From Candidatus Gastranaerophilales bacterium (GTDB taxonomy: Bacteria; Cyanobacteriota; Vampirovibrionia; Gastranaerophilales; Gastranaerophilaceae): a DNA stretch of 52,124 bases. Below are positions 8,576-20,800 of this stretch, one piece after another. Below the pieces are notes generated by a model. It did no database searches. It was not told the origin of the DNA and saw nothing but the letters and a program-made list of their open reading frames with translations. Each line of letters starts with the position of its first letter. Positions within the stretch are counted from its first letter, which is position 1. The translations under genes were made by a program, and so were the position numbers. The stretch spans positions 1-52,124 of the forward strand of contig CALUPO010000013.1 in NCBI GenBank assembly GCA_944322675.1, in the 5' to 3' direction.

Positions 8576-9891
8576 GAAACATTTGTAAGTTCATTATTAA
8601 GTTTTTCAATAAATTGTGGCAATTCAAAAGCTTCAACGGTTCCTATTATTATTTTCCAATTTGGCAAAGCATCTTCAAGTTCTTCTTTCATAGAGGCTAA
8701 TAATCCAGGAATAATAATTAATTTATTTTTTAAATTATTTAAAATTTTGTTTTCATTTACCATTTTCTTTACCATATCAGCTGTAAACTTTTCAGCTGAC
8801 CAAGCTGTTAAAACACTCATTCCATCAGATGGTGTAATTAAAAGAAAAGTAGGTGTTTCAATAGCTTCAAGCTCATTAGCAACAGCAAAATATGTTAATG
8901 CAAAATTTGTAGTCATAACAACAATTGCCTTATCAAGATTTTCTTTTGGATTATTTATTTCATATATTTTACTTTCAACTTGAAGTGGTTTTTGTGGATT
9001 TGTAAATATATTTTGTCTTAATGTAAGTAAAGCAGAAAACATTGATTTATCAAAAATATCAAAAACGATAATATTTGAATATCGGCAAATAAGTAATGAA
9101 GCAATTGCAGTTGCTTTATTTATATCCTGTTCTTTTATTTGTGTTAAAACAGGATATGCAAAAGGTTGATATTTTTCTTCAATAGCTTGATAACGAATAT
9201 TTGTTAAATCATTAATTACATCTTTAATATTTTTATTTTCGATATTATCATATTTTAAAATTAAAGACTTAAAACCATCATTTTGAAGTTTTTCACTTTT
9301 TTGACTCAATAAATTAAGATCTTGAGATGAAACTATTATTGTACTATCTTTATTAATATTAGAAAAATTATCTAATTCTAAAATAATATCATTAAAATTA
9401 TCTTCTAAATTTATATCATTTTTTGATTTTAATATTATATTTAGGTTTTTTGATTTTATTTTATTTAAAGCAAAATTAATATTACCATTATCAATTAAAT
9501 AAATTCCATCAATTTTAAAAGTTTCGCCAACTCTTTCAATTTGATAATTTGCAATTTCATTAAGCTTAAATTCAAAATCAGGATCATTTGAAAATAATGT
9601 TATATAAAATCGACATGGATTAACAAAAGTTTTTTCATGTCGAAACATAACAGTTTCACCACCTGTTTTTATATTATTGCCTAAATTTATTTCATGTTGT
9701 TGAGTTATATTTGCCTGAATAAATAATTGCTTTAATTCATTTGAAACAAAAGGACACTTTTCAATACAGGTATTTTTTGAAGCAAGTTTTATAGCAAAAG
9801 CCATACAAGTTGGAAAACCACATTTTTTACAATTAGTATTTTCTATTTTTTTGCCTCCGGGCAGATATTTAAATATTTCAATTGCATTCAA
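8572..9891 (-). CDS. acsC: Corrinoid iron-sulfur protein large subunit (AcsC/CdhE-like)
   Basis: A 439-residue protein, close to the usual length of about 445. The N-terminal NCKKCGFPTCMAFAIKLAS...CIEKCP segment carries the four Cys (CxxCxxxxC...C) of the low-potential 4Fe-4S domain. The middle is the TIM-barrel domain, and the C-terminal part (LLITPSDGMSVLTAWSAEKF, LIIIPGLLASMKEELEDALP, WKIIIGTVEAFELP) matches the cobamide-binding domain. In the Wood-Ljungdahl pathway this subunit with AcsD carries a methyl group from methyltetrahydrofolate to acetyl-CoA synthase. Here no acsA, acsB or acsE lies in the window. Its start overlaps the acsD stop by 14 bases, so the pair is translationally coupled. 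Its role may be methyl transfer to another acceptor, such as a methionine synthase of the folate-independent type; that is an inference. Confidence 0.92.
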   Translation of the reverse strand: MNAIEIFKYLPGGKKIENTNCKKCGFPTCMAFAIKLASKNTCIEKCPFVSNELKQLFIQANITQQHEINLGNNIKTGGETVMFRHEKTFVNPCRFYITLFSNDPDFEFKLNEIANYQIERVGETFKIDGIYLIDNGNINFALNKIKSKNLNIILKSKNDINLEDNFNDIILELDNFSNINKDSTIIVSSQDLNLLSQKSEKLQNDGFKSLILKYDNIENKNIKDVINDLTNIRYQAIEEKYQPFAYPVLTQIKEQDINKATAIASLLICRYSNIIVFDIFDKSMFSALLTLRQNIFTNPQKPLQVESKIYEINNPKENLDKAIVVMTTNFALTYFAVANELEAIETPTFLLITPSDGMSVLTAWSAEKFTADMVKKMVNENKILNNLKNKLIIIPGLLASMKEELEDALPNWKIIIGTVEAFELPQFIEKLNNELTNVS

Positions 9892-10702
9892 TTTTTAATA
9901 CCTCATTTAAAGTTTTAACTGTATTTTGATTACATACTACAATAATATTTGCATTTGCCGCAATTATTGATGAAGCAGCTGCTATTTCCCACAAATCAAT
10001 ACGTTTATCTAGTTGTCCCCAATTTTCATTATAATTGTTGGTTTTTAATTCTTTAGCCTTAAAAACTTCTTCACCTATAAATGAAATTATAGGAAAGTCA
10101 AGCATTTTATCACCTTTTAATGCTTCTATTCTAATTTTTTCCATCATTGAATATCCGTAATCAAGCCCATACCCAAGCCCGCCTGTATCTGTATCAATAA
10201 TTATTTTATCATTTTTTAATCCCATATCAAGAGATAAAATGTTAAGTTCTTTTGCTAAGTTTATATCAATAGGAGTTCTTAAAACAATTTTGTGTTCACT
10301 TTTTATAATTGAAGGAATAATTTCTCGATAATTAGATTCCTGTGCAAATGCTATAATTGATGGTTTTTTGATGTTGGAGGAAAAATAATTTAATAATTTA
10401 ACATCTAATTTATCATTATTCATTCCACACAATATTAATGGTTTATCTATACTATTTAAAAAATCAATTGATTTTTGAATATATTTAAATTGTTTTTCAA
10501 AATCTTTTACACTTAAATTAAATTTTAATGCCAAAAAAGAAGATTTAATATCGATAGCATTTATTATACGAAATTTAAAATTTTCAAATATTTCATCAAA
10601 ATTTTCTTCACTAATATTTGTTTCTTTTTTTGTAAAAAGTGGTATTTCATAAGCAATTTTAAAATCTTTAGCTTTTTTTGTAAATGCAATATCAAATAAC
10701 AT
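9878..10702 (-). CDS. acsD: Corrinoid iron-sulfur protein small subunit (AcsD/CdhD-like)
   Basis: A 274-residue protein, shorter at the N-terminus than the roughly 320 of acetogen AcsD. Diagnostic segments include LRTPIDINLAKELNILSLDM, DTDTGGLGYGLDYGYSMMEK, RIEALKGDKML and the WEIAAASSIIAANANIIVVC region. It forms a TIM-barrel that heterodimerises with AcsC and caps the corrinoid. It lies 3 bases after the stop of a sensor histidine kinase gene and overlaps acsC by 14 bases, so the order is kinase-acsD-acsC in a single operon. The stop codon is TGA. A stand-alone CFeSP pair outside a CODH/ACS cluster is unusual; whether CODH/ACS genes exist elsewhere in the genome cannot be seen. Confidence 0.9.
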   Translation of the reverse strand: MLFDIAFTKKAKDFKIAYEIPLFTKKETNISEENFDEIFENFKFRIINAIDIKSSFLALKFNLSVKDFEKQFKYIQKSIDFLNSIDKPLILCGMNNDKLDVKLLNYFSSNIKKPSIIAFAQESNYREIIPSIIKSEHKIVLRTPIDINLAKELNILSLDMGLKNDKIIIDTDTGGLGYGLDYGYSMMEKIRIEALKGDKMLDFPIISFIGEEVFKAKELKTNNYNENWGQLDKRIDLWEIAAASSIIAANANIIVVCNQNTVKTLNEVLKIECN

Positions 10703-10705
10703 ATT

Positions 10706-12520
10706 TTAAATAACCTCTTCTTTATTTAAATTAGTTGTGTCAAATGTTGGCAGTAAAATAGAGAAAGTAGAACCTTCATTAACTTTACTTTTTACTTTAA
10801 CAAATCCATTATTATGTTTTTCAACAGTTATTTTAACAAGATGTAAACCAAGACCTGTTCCCTTTATTGAATGAGTGGCATTTTCGACACGATAAAACCT
10901 ATCAAAAATTTTGTCTAAATGTTTTTCTTCAATACCAATACCATTATCAATAACAGATATTTCAACATAATTAGGATCTTTTGCAATTTCTGCTCGTATT
11001 TTAATTTTATCATTGTTATTTGAATATTTTATAGCATTTGAAATAAGATTTTTAATGGCACGTTCAATACTTTGTTCATTAATAAAGACTTTTGGTAAAT
11101 TGTCTTCTTTTAGAATAGAAAAATGAAGTCCTTTTTCCTCAGCAAGTATTTGCATAGATTCAATACTATTTTCAATAACCTGACTTATATCATAAAAATC
11201 TTTATGCAATTTAATATTTGTTGATTCAAGTCTTGAAAAATCTAAAATTTCATTTACCATCCTGTGTAAATGGTCAGTTTCTTTATTTAAAGTTGCCAGA
11301 AATTCATGCTTTGTTTCCTCATCAAATTCAGATGAATGGTTATATAACGTATCAGCATAAGTTCTTAAAACAGTAACAGGAGTGCGAAGTTCATGAGATA
11401 CATTAGATATAAAAGAACTTTTCATCTTATCAATTTCAACTTCTTTTGTAACATCAATTAGAACAATAATATATCCTAAATAATCCTGATTTTTGGAAAA
11501 CATAGGAGATATAACAGCTTTTAAAACCCGTTTATCAATTTCTATATTAAATTCAAGTGGTTTTTTCTCCATTATATCAAGGGGAGTATCTTTAAATTGT
11601 TCAATTTTTTCTTTGAAACAAAGGTTTCCGTTGCTATCACAATATTTTTGGATTTTAGTTGAATTGATTAAATCCGGTTCAACGTCCAGCAATTTTTGAG
11701 CTGCATTATTAATAAGCACAACATTATCATAGTTATCACAAACAACAACGCCATTTGCAATACTCATTAAAACAGCTTCAAATTTGTTTCTTTCAAGAGT
11801 TAATTGTTCAATATTTTGTTCTTCATAAGTATTTAAGCGGCTTGACATATCATTAAAAGCTTCTACAAGTTGTTTTAATTCTCCGGATATGCCATTTATA
11901 TCTATTTTATAGCCAAAGTGACCGCCTGAAATATTTTTTACACCCATTTGTAACGTGTTTAATTCTCGTGTAATTAAGATAGTATTTATTAATACAGTTA
12001 TTGTAAAAACAATCCATGCTACAGAAAATACAATTAACATAGAGTTTCTTGTGGTTTTTGAAATATTTTGTATTGTATGACCGCTCAAACCTATAATAGC
12101 TGCACCTATAACCTTAGGATTGTTTTCTTCTTGGTTAAAATTTTCAATAATCATGGGAGAGCTCACTGTTATACGAGTTTCATTAGCTCTTTTAGGAAAA
12201 TCATTTTTACTTGAATAAATAATTTCACCATCATTAGTTTTAAATTCAATATAAGCTATATCTTTGTTTGATTGAAGCAGAGATTTAATATTTTTGCTTA
12301 TTTTTTCATAAATATCATACTCACCATAATCCTTAGCAATTTCAGAACTTTCAACAGCAAGAGTTTTTGACATCATTTTACCAAATTCGGTATAACTTGC
12401 ATCAAGTTTTTCCTGAATATTAATAATTGAAAAAAAAGCAATAGACATAATTAACAGGGTGCTAGTGATTAGACCTGTAAAAATTAATTTGTTTTGTGTT
12501 GTAAAACTCATCCTTTTCAT
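10706..12520 (-). CDS. Membrane sensor histidine kinase (TM-sensor-TM-HAMP-PAS-HisKA-HATPase)
   Basis: 604 residues. TM1 is at about 10-32, followed by an extracytoplasmic sensor of about 130 residues, TM2 at about 163-186, HAMP to about 235 and a PAS domain at about 245-360. HisKA has NVSHELRTP with the phospho-acceptor His376, and HATPase_c has NLISNAIKYS, VIDNGIGI and GTGLGLHLV. All catalytic boxes are intact. The plan is that of WalK/PhoR/NblS-type kinases. No response regulator is adjacent. It is the first gene of an operon with acsD and acsC. A TGATATAAT extended -10 box ends 7 bases before its ATG, so the mRNA is probably leaderless. The signal sensed is unknown; the genetic linkage suggests a connection with corrinoid or one-carbon metabolism, which is an inference. 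Confidence 0.93.
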   Translation of the reverse strand: MKRMSFTTQNKLIFTGLITSTLLIMSIAFFSIINIQEKLDASYTEFGKMMSKTLAVESSEIAKDYGEYDIYEKISKNIKSLLQSNKDIAYIEFKTNDGEIIYSSKNDFPKRANETRITVSSPMIIENFNQEENNPKVIGAAIIGLSGHTIQNISKTTRNSMLIVFSVAWIVFTITVLINTILITRELNTLQMGVKNISGGHFGYKIDINGISGELKQLVEAFNDMSSRLNTYEEQNIEQLTLERNKFEAVLMSIANGVVVCDNYDNVVLINNAAQKLLDVEPDLINSTKIQKYCDSNGNLCFKEKIEQFKDTPLDIMEKKPLEFNIEIDKRVLKAVISPMFSKNQDYLGYIIVLIDVTKEVEIDKMKSSFISNVSHELRTPVTVLRTYADTLYNHSSEFDEETKHEFLATLNKETDHLHRMVNEILDFSRLESTNIKLHKDFYDISQVIENSIESMQILAEEKGLHFSILKEDNLPKVFINEQSIERAIKNLISNAIKYSNNNDKIKIRAEIAKDPNYVEISVIDNGIGIEEKHLDKIFDRFYRVENATHSIKGTGLGLHLVKITVEKHNNGFVKVKSKVNEGSTFSILLPTFDTTNLNKEEVI

Positions 12521-12527
12521 AGTAGGA

Positions 12528-12536
12528 ATTATATCA
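12528..12536 (-). promoter_or_regulatory. Extended -10 box for a leaderless kinase-acsDC transcript
   Basis: On the minus strand, TGATATAAT ends 7 bases before the ATG (12518-12520). With normal spacing the start of transcription falls on or next to the ATG. There is no room for a Shine-Dalgarno. Confidence 0.6.
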
Positions 12537-12599
12537 TGCTTAAAAAACTTTGTAACATTAAGTTTTATTAAGTAAAGAATATGTTTTAATTATCCTGAC

Positions 12600-12627
12600 T
12601 TGACGAAGTAATTTTAGTGAGTATGAT
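12600..12627 (+). promoter_or_regulatory. Candidate rpoB-rpoC1-rpoC2 promoter
   Basis: TTGACG (-35) followed after 16 bases by TATGAT; an alternative TATAAT follows slightly downstream at about 12629-12634. It lies about 115-145 bases before the rpoB ATG, giving a long AT-rich leader in which no structured regulator is recognised. Confidence 0.4.
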
Positions 12628-12743
12628 ATTATAATGTACGTTTGTGTATTGTATTTGTTTGTTAGATAAATTGATGACTGTAAATAAAATTTAATAATAA
12701 TTTTAATATTGTGGAGCATGTTTTAAGCGAGGTATATAAGTAA

Positions 12744-15700
12744 ATGTCGACAAAATACAAAAAAAGAGTTACTCCAATGGGAATACCCAATACAAGATTG
12801 GAGGATTTACCTGATTTAATTGAAGTGCAAAAAAAATCATTTGAGTGGTTTTTAAAGGAAGGTTTGAAAGAAGAATTACTGTCTTTTTCGCCTATAAAAG
12901 ACTACACAGGACGTTTGGAATTACATTTTTTACCAAATTATACATTTGATAATCCTAAATATACAGTTGAAGAAGCACGTATACATGATGCAACATATGC
13001 AAAACAGCTTCGTGTTATGGTTCGATTGGTTAATCGTGACACAGGTGAAATAAAAGAACAAGAAGTTTATATAGGTGATATACCTACAATGACAAATAAG
13101 GGTACTTTTATTGTAAATGGTGCTGAACGTGTTATTGTTTCACAAATTGTTCGTTCACCGGGTGTGTATTATAAGCGTGAAATATCTCCTACAGGTAAGC
13201 GTCTTTATAATGCCACATTGATTCCTAATCGCGGGGCCTGGTTGAAAATTGAAACTGATAATAATGATATAATTCATGTAAAAATTGATAAAAATAGGAA
13301 AATTTTAGCTACAACCCTTCTTAAGGCTTTGGGTATATCCCCTGCTGAAATGGAAACGTTATTTACACATTTTGAGTTTTTGAAAAAAACTCTTGATAAA
13401 GATGGTACTCAATCTACAGATGAGGCTTTAATTGAAGTTTATAAAAAATTACGTCCTGGGGATCCTGCTTCATCAGGTGGTGGACGTCAAATACTAGAGG
13501 CCCGTTTCTTTGATGAGAAGAAATATGATATAGGTCGTGTTGGGCGTTATAAGATGAATAAAAAGTTAGGTTTGAATTTACCTGACACACAAAGGACATT
13601 AACTGTACAAGATATTGTTTCATCAATTGAATATTTGATAAATTTAACATATGATGAAGGTACAATTGATGATATTGACCATTTAGGAAATCGTCGTATA
13701 CGTTCAATTGGTGAATTGTTGCAAAACCAGTTTAGGGTTGGTTTATCCCGTATTGAACGTATTGTTAAAGAACGTATGACTTTGCAAGATTCTGATACAT
13801 TGACACCATTAAATCTTTTAAATACAAAACCTCTGGTTGCATCATTAAAAGAGTTTTTTGGTTCGTCTCAACTGTCACAGTTTATGGACCAAACAAATCC
13901 ATTGGCTGAGTTGACACATAAGCGTCGTATTTCAGCGTTAGGGCCTGGTGGTTTGGTGCGTGAGCGTGCAGGGTTTGCAGTTCGAGATATTCACCCATCA
14001 CATTATGGAAGAATATGTCCGGTTGAAACGCCAGAAGGTCCAAATGCTGGTTTGATTGGTTCTTTGGCAACACATGCTAAAGTTAACGATTATGGATTTA
14101 TTGAAACTCCATATTTCGTTGTTAAAGATGGGAAAGTTACAGAAGATGTTGTTTACTTAAGTGCGGATGAAGAAAATAATTTGCGTATTGCACCATCTGA
14201 TGTTGAGTTAAATCCTGATAGAACATTTAAAAATGAGTATGTACCTGTTCGTTATCGAGCTGAGTTTACAATGGGTGAGTCAAAACGTGTTGATTTTATG
14301 GGCGTTTCCCCTATTCAAATTATATCAGTTGCAACATCATTGATTCCGTTTATTGAGCATGACGATGCTAACCGTGCATTAATGGGTTCAAACATGCAAC
14401 GTCAAGCTGTTCCTCTTTTAATTACAGATAGACCTGTTGTAGGTACAGGGTTGGAACATAGGGCTGCAAAAGATTCTTGTATGGTAGCTGTTTCAGAAGT
14501 TGATGGAACGGTAACAAGAGTTGTGGGTGATGAAGTTCAGATAACGGATACTCAAGGTCGTGTTCACCGCTATATTTTAATGAAATATGTAAGAAGTAAC
14601 CAGGATACATGTATAAACCAAAAGCCTATTGTTCGTGAAGGTGATGTTGTTAAAGCTGGTGATGTAATTGCCGATGGTGCTTCGACTAATGGTGGGGAAT
14701 TATCTTTAGGTAAAAATGTTCTTGTAGCATATATGCCTTGGGAAGGGTATAATTTTGAGGATGCTATATTATTATCTGAACGATTGGTGCATGATGATGT
14801 ATTTACATCTGTTCACATTGAAAAATTAGAAATAGATGCCCGCCAAACAAAATTGGGACCTGAAGAAACAACTCGTGAAATTCCAAATGTTTCAGAAGAA
14901 GCTTTAAGACATTTAGATGAAAGAGGTATTGTTCGTATTGGTGCAAGGGTTTATGCTGATGACATTTTAGTTGGTAAGGTTACTCCAAAAGGTGAATCTG
15001 AGCATCCGCCTGAAGAAAAATTGCTTCGTGCAATATTTGCTGAAAAAGCACGTGATGTAAAAGATAATTCACTTCGTGTACCACATGGTGAAGGTGGTCG
15101 TGTTGTTGACGTTAAAGTATTTGACAGAGAAAAGGGTGATGAATTGCCACCGGGGGCTAATACCGTTATTAAGGTTTATATAGCTCAAAAACGTAAAGTG
15201 TCAGTTGGTGATAAATTATCGGGTCGACATGGTAACAAAGGTATTGTTTCAAGAATATTGCCAAAAGAAGATATGCCATTTTTACCGGATGGAACACCTG
15301 TTGATATCGTATTAAATCCACTTGGTGTACCTTCTCGTATGAACGTTGGGCAAACATATGAATGCTTGCTTGGATTGGCTTCTTATTTGACTAAAAACTA
15401 TTATGAAGCACCTCCATTTGATGAAATGTATGGTGCAAATCAATCTGAGAAAGCAACAAGAGAAGAATTGATAAAAGGTATCAAAGAATCAGGTTGTGAC
15501 TGGGTTCGTGAAGATGGTAAAGTTTATCTTCTTGACGGACGCACTGGTGAGCGTTTTGACCAGCCTGTTGCTGTAGGTATTTCATACATCTTGAAACTTG
15601 TTCACTTGGTAGATGATAAAATTCATGCTCGTTCAACTGGTCCTTATTCTTTGGTTACTCAACAACCTTTGGGTGGTAAAGCTCAATTTGGTGGTCAAAG

Positions 15701-16058
15701 ATTTGGAGAAATGGAAGTTTGGGCATTGGAAGCTTATGGTGCCGCTTATACATTACAAGAGATGTTAACAATCAAATCAGATGATGTTAACGGTCGTTCA
15801 CGAGCTTATGAATCGATTGTTAAAGGTGATAATATTCCACGTCCTGGTATTCCTGAATCGTTTAAGGTTCTTGTCCGTGAATTGCAAAGTATAGGGCTTG
15901 ATATAACCGTAGCTAAAAAAGGCGGTGAGGAAGTTGATTTAATGACAGATACCGATGATTTAAGAAAATCAGCACCAAAGCGTGTGTTGTCGGATATTGA
16001 TTCTGAGTTATTAAATATAAATTTCTTTGAAACACCTTCAATGATAAGTGATAAATAA
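12744..16058 (+). CDS. rpoB: RNA polymerase beta subunit
   Basis: 1104 residues, similar in length to cyanobacterial RpoB and shorter than the enterobacterial subunit because it lacks the large lineage-specific insertions. Conserved regions include [14 protein letters not shown], the rifampicin region ([30 protein letters not shown]), [18 protein letters not shown], the [14 protein letters not shown] active-site region, SGRHGNKG and the C-terminal [20 protein letters not shown]. In the rifampicin region the visible residues are the wild-type consensus. GCGAGG lies about 11 bases before the ATG. It is the first gene of rpoB-rpoC1-rpoC2, with 40 bases to rpoC1. The ribosomal protein genes that often precede rpoB are absent; a divergent histidine kinase is there instead. 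Confidence 0.99.
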   Translation: MSTKYKKRVTPMGIPNTRLEDLPDLIEVQKKSFEWFLKEGLKEELLSFSPIKDYTGRLELHFLPNYTFDNPKYTVEEARIHDATYAKQLRVMVRLVNRDTGEIKEQEVYIGDIPTMTNKGTFIVNGAERVIVSQIVRSPGVYYKREISPTGKRLYNATLIPNRGAWLKIETDNNDIIHVKIDKNRKILATTLLKALGISPAEMETLFTHFEFLKKTLDKDGTQSTDEALIEVYKKLRPGDPASSGGGRQILEARFFDEKKYDIGRVGRYKMNKKLGLNLPDTQRTLTVQDIVSSIEYLINLTYDEGTIDDIDHLGNRRIRSIGELLQNQFRVGLSRIERIVKERMTLQDSDTLTPLNLLNTKPLVASLKEFFGSSQLSQFMDQTNPLAELTHKRRISALGPGGLVRERAGFAVRDIHPSHYGRICPVETPEGPNAGLIGSLATHAKVNDYGFIETPYFVVKDGKVTEDVVYLSADEENNLRIAPSDVELNPDRTFKNEYVPVRYRAEFTMGESKRVDFMGVSPIQIISVATSLIPFIEHDDANRALMGSNMQRQAVPLLITDRPVVGTGLEHRAAKDSCMVAVSEVDGTVTRVVGDEVQITDTQGRVHRYILMKYVRSNQDTCINQKPIVREGDVVKAGDVIADGASTNGGELSLGKNVLVAYMPWEGYNFEDAILLSERLVHDDVFTSVHIEKLEIDARQTKLGPEETTREIPNVSEEALRHLDERGIVRIGARVYADDILVGKVTPKGESEHPPEEKLLRAIFAEKARDVKDNSLRVPHGEGGRVVDVKVFDREKGDELPPGANTVIKVYIAQKRKVSVGDKLSGRHGNKGIVSRILPKEDMPFLPDGTPVDIVLNPLGVPSRMNVGQTYECLLGLASYLTKNYYEAPPFDEMYGANQSEKATREELIKGIKESGCDWVREDGKVYLLDGRTGERFDQPVAVGISYILKLVHLVDDKIHARSTGPYSLVTQQPLGGKAQFGGQRFGEMEVWALEAYGAAYTLQEMLTIKSDDVNGRSRAYESIVKGDNIPRPGIPESFKVLVRELQSIGLDITVAKKGGEEVDLMTDTDDLRKSAPKRVLSDIDSELLNINFFETPSMISDK

Positions 16059-16098
16059 AATTTGATAATATTATTATAAAAAATAAAGGAGATAAAAA

Positions 16099-17814
16099 TT
16101 GTCTACAAGTATTGATTACTTTGACTATATACGAATAAGTATCGCATCACCTGAGCGTATACTTAAATGGTCATATGGAGAGGTGACAAAACCTGAAACC
16201 ATAAATTACCGTACTTTAAAACCTGAGCGTGATGGTTTATTTTGCGAAAGGATTTTTGGACCTTCAAAGGATTGGGAATGCTATTGCGGTAAATATAAAA
16301 GAGTTCGCCACAAGGGTATAATTTGTGAGCGATGTGGTGTTGAAGTTACTGATTCAAAAGTACGACGTCATCGTTTGGGTCATATAAAATTGGCTGCACC
16401 TGTTAGTCATATTTGGTTTTTAAAAGGAATACCTTCATATTTAGGTTTATTACTTGATATGACTTTAAAAGATTTAGAACAGGTTATTTATTTTAATAAC
16501 TATGTTGTTATAAACCCAGGAGAAAGTGATTTTAAGAAATTCCAACTAATTGTTGAAGAAGATTATGAAGATTATATATTAGAAAATGAAGATTCTGAGT
16601 TAAAAGTTGGAATTGGTGCTGAGGCTATAAAAGAATTATTAGCTGAAATTAATTTGAATGAATTAGTTGAAGAAGTTCGCAATGAGCTTGCACAAAGCGG
16701 TGGTTCTGTTCAAAAGAAAGCGAAGTTGATTAAGCGTTTACGTTTAATAGAGTCTTTAATTGAAAGCGGAACAGAACCAACTTGGATGATAATGGATGTA
16801 TTGCCTGTAACACCTCCTGATTTGCGTCCTATGGTGCAATTGGATGGTGGACGTTTTGCTACATCTGATTTGAATGATTTATATCGTCGTGTTATAAACC
16901 GTAATAATCGTTTGTTGCGTTTGCTTGAAATGGGTGCCCCTGAAATTATTGTAAGAAACGAAAAACGTATGCTTCAAGAAGCTGTTGATGCATTGATTGA
17001 CAACGGGCGTCGCGGACGTATGGTTGTTGGACCGAATAATCGTCCTTTAAAATCTTTAAGCAACATAATTGAAGGTAAACAAGGTCGTTTCCGTCAAAAC
17101 TTGTTAGGTAAGCGTGTTGACTATTCAGGTCGTTCTGTTATTGTTGTTGGTCCGCAGCTTGCTTTAAATCAATGTGGTTTGCCAAAAGAAATGGCAATTG
17201 AGTTATTTAAGCCGTTTGTTGTTAATAAATTAATAGAGCGTGGTCATGTTCAAAATATAAAATCAGCAAAGAAAAAAATAGAACGTTCAGAAGCAATTGT
17301 TTGGGATATTTTAGAAGAGGTTATTGAAGGACATCCTGTGTTGCTTAACCGTGCTCCAACCTTGCACAGGCTTGGTATTCAGGCTTTTGAACCAATCTTG
17401 GTTGAAGGTCGAGCAATTCAGCTTCACCCACTTGTATGTACAGCATTTAATGCTGACTTTGATGGTGACCAAATGGCTGTTCACGTTCCTTTATCTATTG
17501 AGGCTCAAACTGAAGCCCGTATGTTAATGCTGGCAACAAACAATATACTTGCACCGGCTACCGGTAAACCAATTATCACACCATCACAGGATATGGTATT
17601 GGGAATATATTATTTAACTATTATTAAAGATGAAAATTCGCCAATATGTGGTCATTTCTTTAGTTTTAAAGATGCGATTTCTGCGTATGAAGCAGGTGTT
17701 ATAAATCTTCATGATAAAATTGTTGTTCGTGACGATGATAATAATCGTATTGAAACAACAGTAGGTCGCATTATTTTTAATGAAGTTGTCCAAAATTCAA
17801 TATTGGCATCATAG
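16099..17814 (+). CDS. rpoC1: RNA polymerase beta' N-terminal half (gamma subunit)
   Basis: 571 residues corresponding to the N-terminal half of bacterial beta'. The start is TTG with AAAGGAG 7 bases upstream. The zinc ribbon Cys are at C61, C63, C76 and C79 (ECYCGKYKR...IICERCG). The catalytic Mg-binding motif [12 protein letters not shown] is at about 451-462. The protein ends shortly after the active-site double-psi barrel, and rpoC2 begins 28 bases downstream. A split rpoC is a hallmark of Cyanobacteria, plastids and the Melainabacteria lineage, and here it is the strongest marker of taxonomy. There is no frameshift: the two ORFs are separated by a proper stop and a new ATG. Confidence 0.98.
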   Translation: MSTSIDYFDYIRISIASPERILKWSYGEVTKPETINYRTLKPERDGLFCERIFGPSKDWECYCGKYKRVRHKGIICERCGVEVTDSKVRRHRLGHIKLAAPVSHIWFLKGIPSYLGLLLDMTLKDLEQVIYFNNYVVINPGESDFKKFQLIVEEDYEDYILENEDSELKVGIGAEAIKELLAEINLNELVEEVRNELAQSGGSVQKKAKLIKRLRLIESLIESGTEPTWMIMDVLPVTPPDLRPMVQLDGGRFATSDLNDLYRRVINRNNRLLRLLEMGAPEIIVRNEKRMLQEAVDALIDNGRRGRMVVGPNNRPLKSLSNIIEGKQGRFRQNLLGKRVDYSGRSVIVVGPQLALNQCGLPKEMAIELFKPFVVNKLIERGHVQNIKSAKKKIERSEAIVWDILEEVIEGHPVLLNRAPTLHRLGIQAFEPILVEGRAIQLHPLVCTAFNADFDGDQMAVHVPLSIEAQTEARMLMLATNNILAPATGKPIITPSQDMVLGIYYLTIIKDENSPICGHFFSFKDAISAYEAGVINLHDKIVVRDDDNNRIETTVGRIIFNEVVQNSILAS

Positions 17815-17842
17815 GTTAATAAAGTAAGGAAGTTATAATAAA

Positions 17843-20800
17843 ATGAATAATACATACTCATCTCAAAAAAATGTTAAGAAAAATTTTGATTATATAAATA
17901 AAATTGTTGATAAAAAAGGCTTGAATAAGTTGTTATCCCAGATTTATTTAGAATTTGGCGGTGCTAAAACTGCAACTTTGGCAAACAATTTAAAAAATTT
18001 AGGCTATAAGTATGCAACAAAAGCAGGAACAACTATATCAATTAAGGATTTGGATGTTCCTGAGGTTAAAGCTCAATTATTAAAAGAAGCAGAAGATGAA
18101 ATTGAAAAATCAACACAAAGATATTTAAAAGGTGAAATTACTGAAGTAGAAAGATATACAAAGGTTATTGACACTTGGAGTGAAACAACGGCAAAGTTGA
18201 CGCAAGAAGTTGTTGAAAATTTCGATAAATTAAATCCTGTGTATATGATGGCATTTTCAGGAGCTCGTGGTAATGTTTCTCAGGTTTCGCAGCTTGTTGG
18301 TATGCGTGGTTTGATGGCAGATGCACAAGGGCAAATTATTGACTTACCAATCAAATCTAACTTTAAAGAAGGTTTAAGTGTTACAGAATATATTATTTCA
18401 AGTTATGGTGCACGTAAAGGGCTTGTTGATACGGCTTTAAAAACAGCGGATAGCGGATATTTAACACGTCGTCTTGTTGATGTTGCACAGGATGTTATAA
18501 TTCGTGATGCTGATTGTCATACTAAAAAAGCAATAAAAATGATGGCAATATCTGATGGTGAAAAAAATATTGTTCCTCTAACTGAACGTTTGCTTGGTAG
18601 GACTATTGCTCAGGATATTGTCGACGAAAATGGAAAAGTTATTGTTGAAGCCAATACAACAATGTCACGTGATGATATTAAAAAAATTGAACCATTGAAT
18701 TTAAAGGAATGTATGGTTCGTTCAGGTTTAACCTGTGAGCTTGAATATGGTGTCTGTCAAAAATGTTATGGTTGGGCTATGACAACACAAAAGCTTGTTG
18801 ATATAGGTGAATCAATTGGTATTATTGCAGCACAATCAATAGGTGAGCCCGGAACACAGTTGACAATGAGAACTTTCCATACAGGTGGTGTATTTAAGGG
18901 TTCAGGAGCTATGAGACATATTGAGGCTCAAAAAGACGGTGAAGTTGTTTCAAAAATATTAATAAAAGAATTAAGAACTCGTCATGGTGACGTTGTTAAA
19001 GTAACAATTCATGAATCTGATATTGTTATAAAAACTCAAAGTGGAGAGGAAAAATACCATGTTCCATCAAATGCAATTATACATGTGCAACAAGGAGATA
19101 CTGTAAAAAAAGGGCAGATATTAGCAGAATTTGAGCCGCAATCACAAGGTGATGGAAGTCGTTTGACTGAAAAAGCTACAAAAGATATTACTACGGATAT
19201 TTCAGGTGAAGTTATTTTTGAAGATTTTGTTGCTGATGAAAAAAAGGATAGGCAAGGAAACATTTCAAGGACTTCGAATAAAGGTGGTATTATTTGGGTA
19301 TTAGGCGGAGATGTTTACAATTTACCCGGTGGTTCAAAGGTGCTTGTGGAAGATCAGCAATTTGTTAATGCCGGTGAAAAGTTAGCAGAAACTCATATTG
19401 TATCAGAACATGGCGGTGAAGTTCGTTTAGGAAATGATTTAGTAGTTGAAAGTGTTGAATTTGATGGTAAAACCATTAAAAAGGTTATTCAGGGTAAGGA
19501 AATAACAATAGTTATTGCGTCTATTATGCCTAAGAATGCTGTTTTTGAAGCTACTAAAAAAGAACAAATCTGGAATGTTAAAAATAGTGATGAAAAATAC
19601 ATTGTAAAATCGCCTATTGATACTACTGTTGAAAACGGTATGATTATTGCCGAGTTAATAAGTGATGAATGTTCAGTTGATTCAAGTGGTGAAATTCGTT
19701 ATAACGGTGTTGAGGTTGATGAAAATCAAATTATAACAAAACCCGGGCAGTTGATATTTATACCTGAAGAAGTTTATCAGGTAAATAAAGATTCTTCATT
19801 AAAAATGGTTGAATCAGGTACATTTGTGACAGCCGGTACTGAAGTTGTTAAGGATTTGTATACACATATTGATGGTATTGTTCAAATAAAAGAATTTAAT
19901 GATTTAATACATGAAGTTGTAATTCGTCCCGGTGAAATACATACATTGAGCAATTTAGGCGATTTGAAAGTTGATGAAGGTGAAGTTGTTCAAAAAGGTG
20001 AATATATTACAAAAGATATTGTTGCAAATGAAACGTCGGTTGTTACTATTTTGGAAGCTGAGTCTGATATTACAATTGATGATTTAGATGAGGAACTTGA
20101 ACTTGCAATGGATGAAGATACTTTGTCTAATAGGCCTGTTCAAATTTTGGTGCGACCTGTTAAAACATTTATGATAGAACCTAAAGATGTTGCTATTGAG
20201 TTTAATTCAACAGAAGAATCTATTGATATAGTTCCTGTTACTCAATTGCAATTTAAGGATGGAGCTCGTGTTAGGAATTTAGATGGTGCAACGTTAACAC
20301 GCACAAGTTTGGTATTGCAAATGGGTGGTTATTTAAGCCACTTAAAAGGAATGGTTGAGTTGGATAAGGATAACAATTTAAAAGTTGTTGTTCTTGAAAC
20401 TTTAATTATAAGGCGTGAAACTGAAGGTGCTCAGGGGATTGAAAATGCTTTACAAACAGAATTACTTGTTGAAAATGGTGATATTATTGAGTCAAAATCA
20501 CCTGTTGCAAAAACACAAGTTCTTGCTGTACATCCTGCTGTTGCAAATATAAAGAAAAATATGACTGATTTTCGTCGTTTACTTCTTGTATCTTCAGATA
20601 ATGAAGAAATTGTTTCGTTTAAGGGTAAGCCACAAGTTAAAGAAGGTGCTTTTATTAAACGTGATAGCATTATTTCTTCAAACGGTGATAAAACACCTGT
20701 ATCAGGAAAGATTGTTAAGGTGAATGATGATAATATATCAATTCGTATAGGTCGTCCTTATTTAATAAGTCCTGGTACAATGCTTCAGGTTGATAACGGT

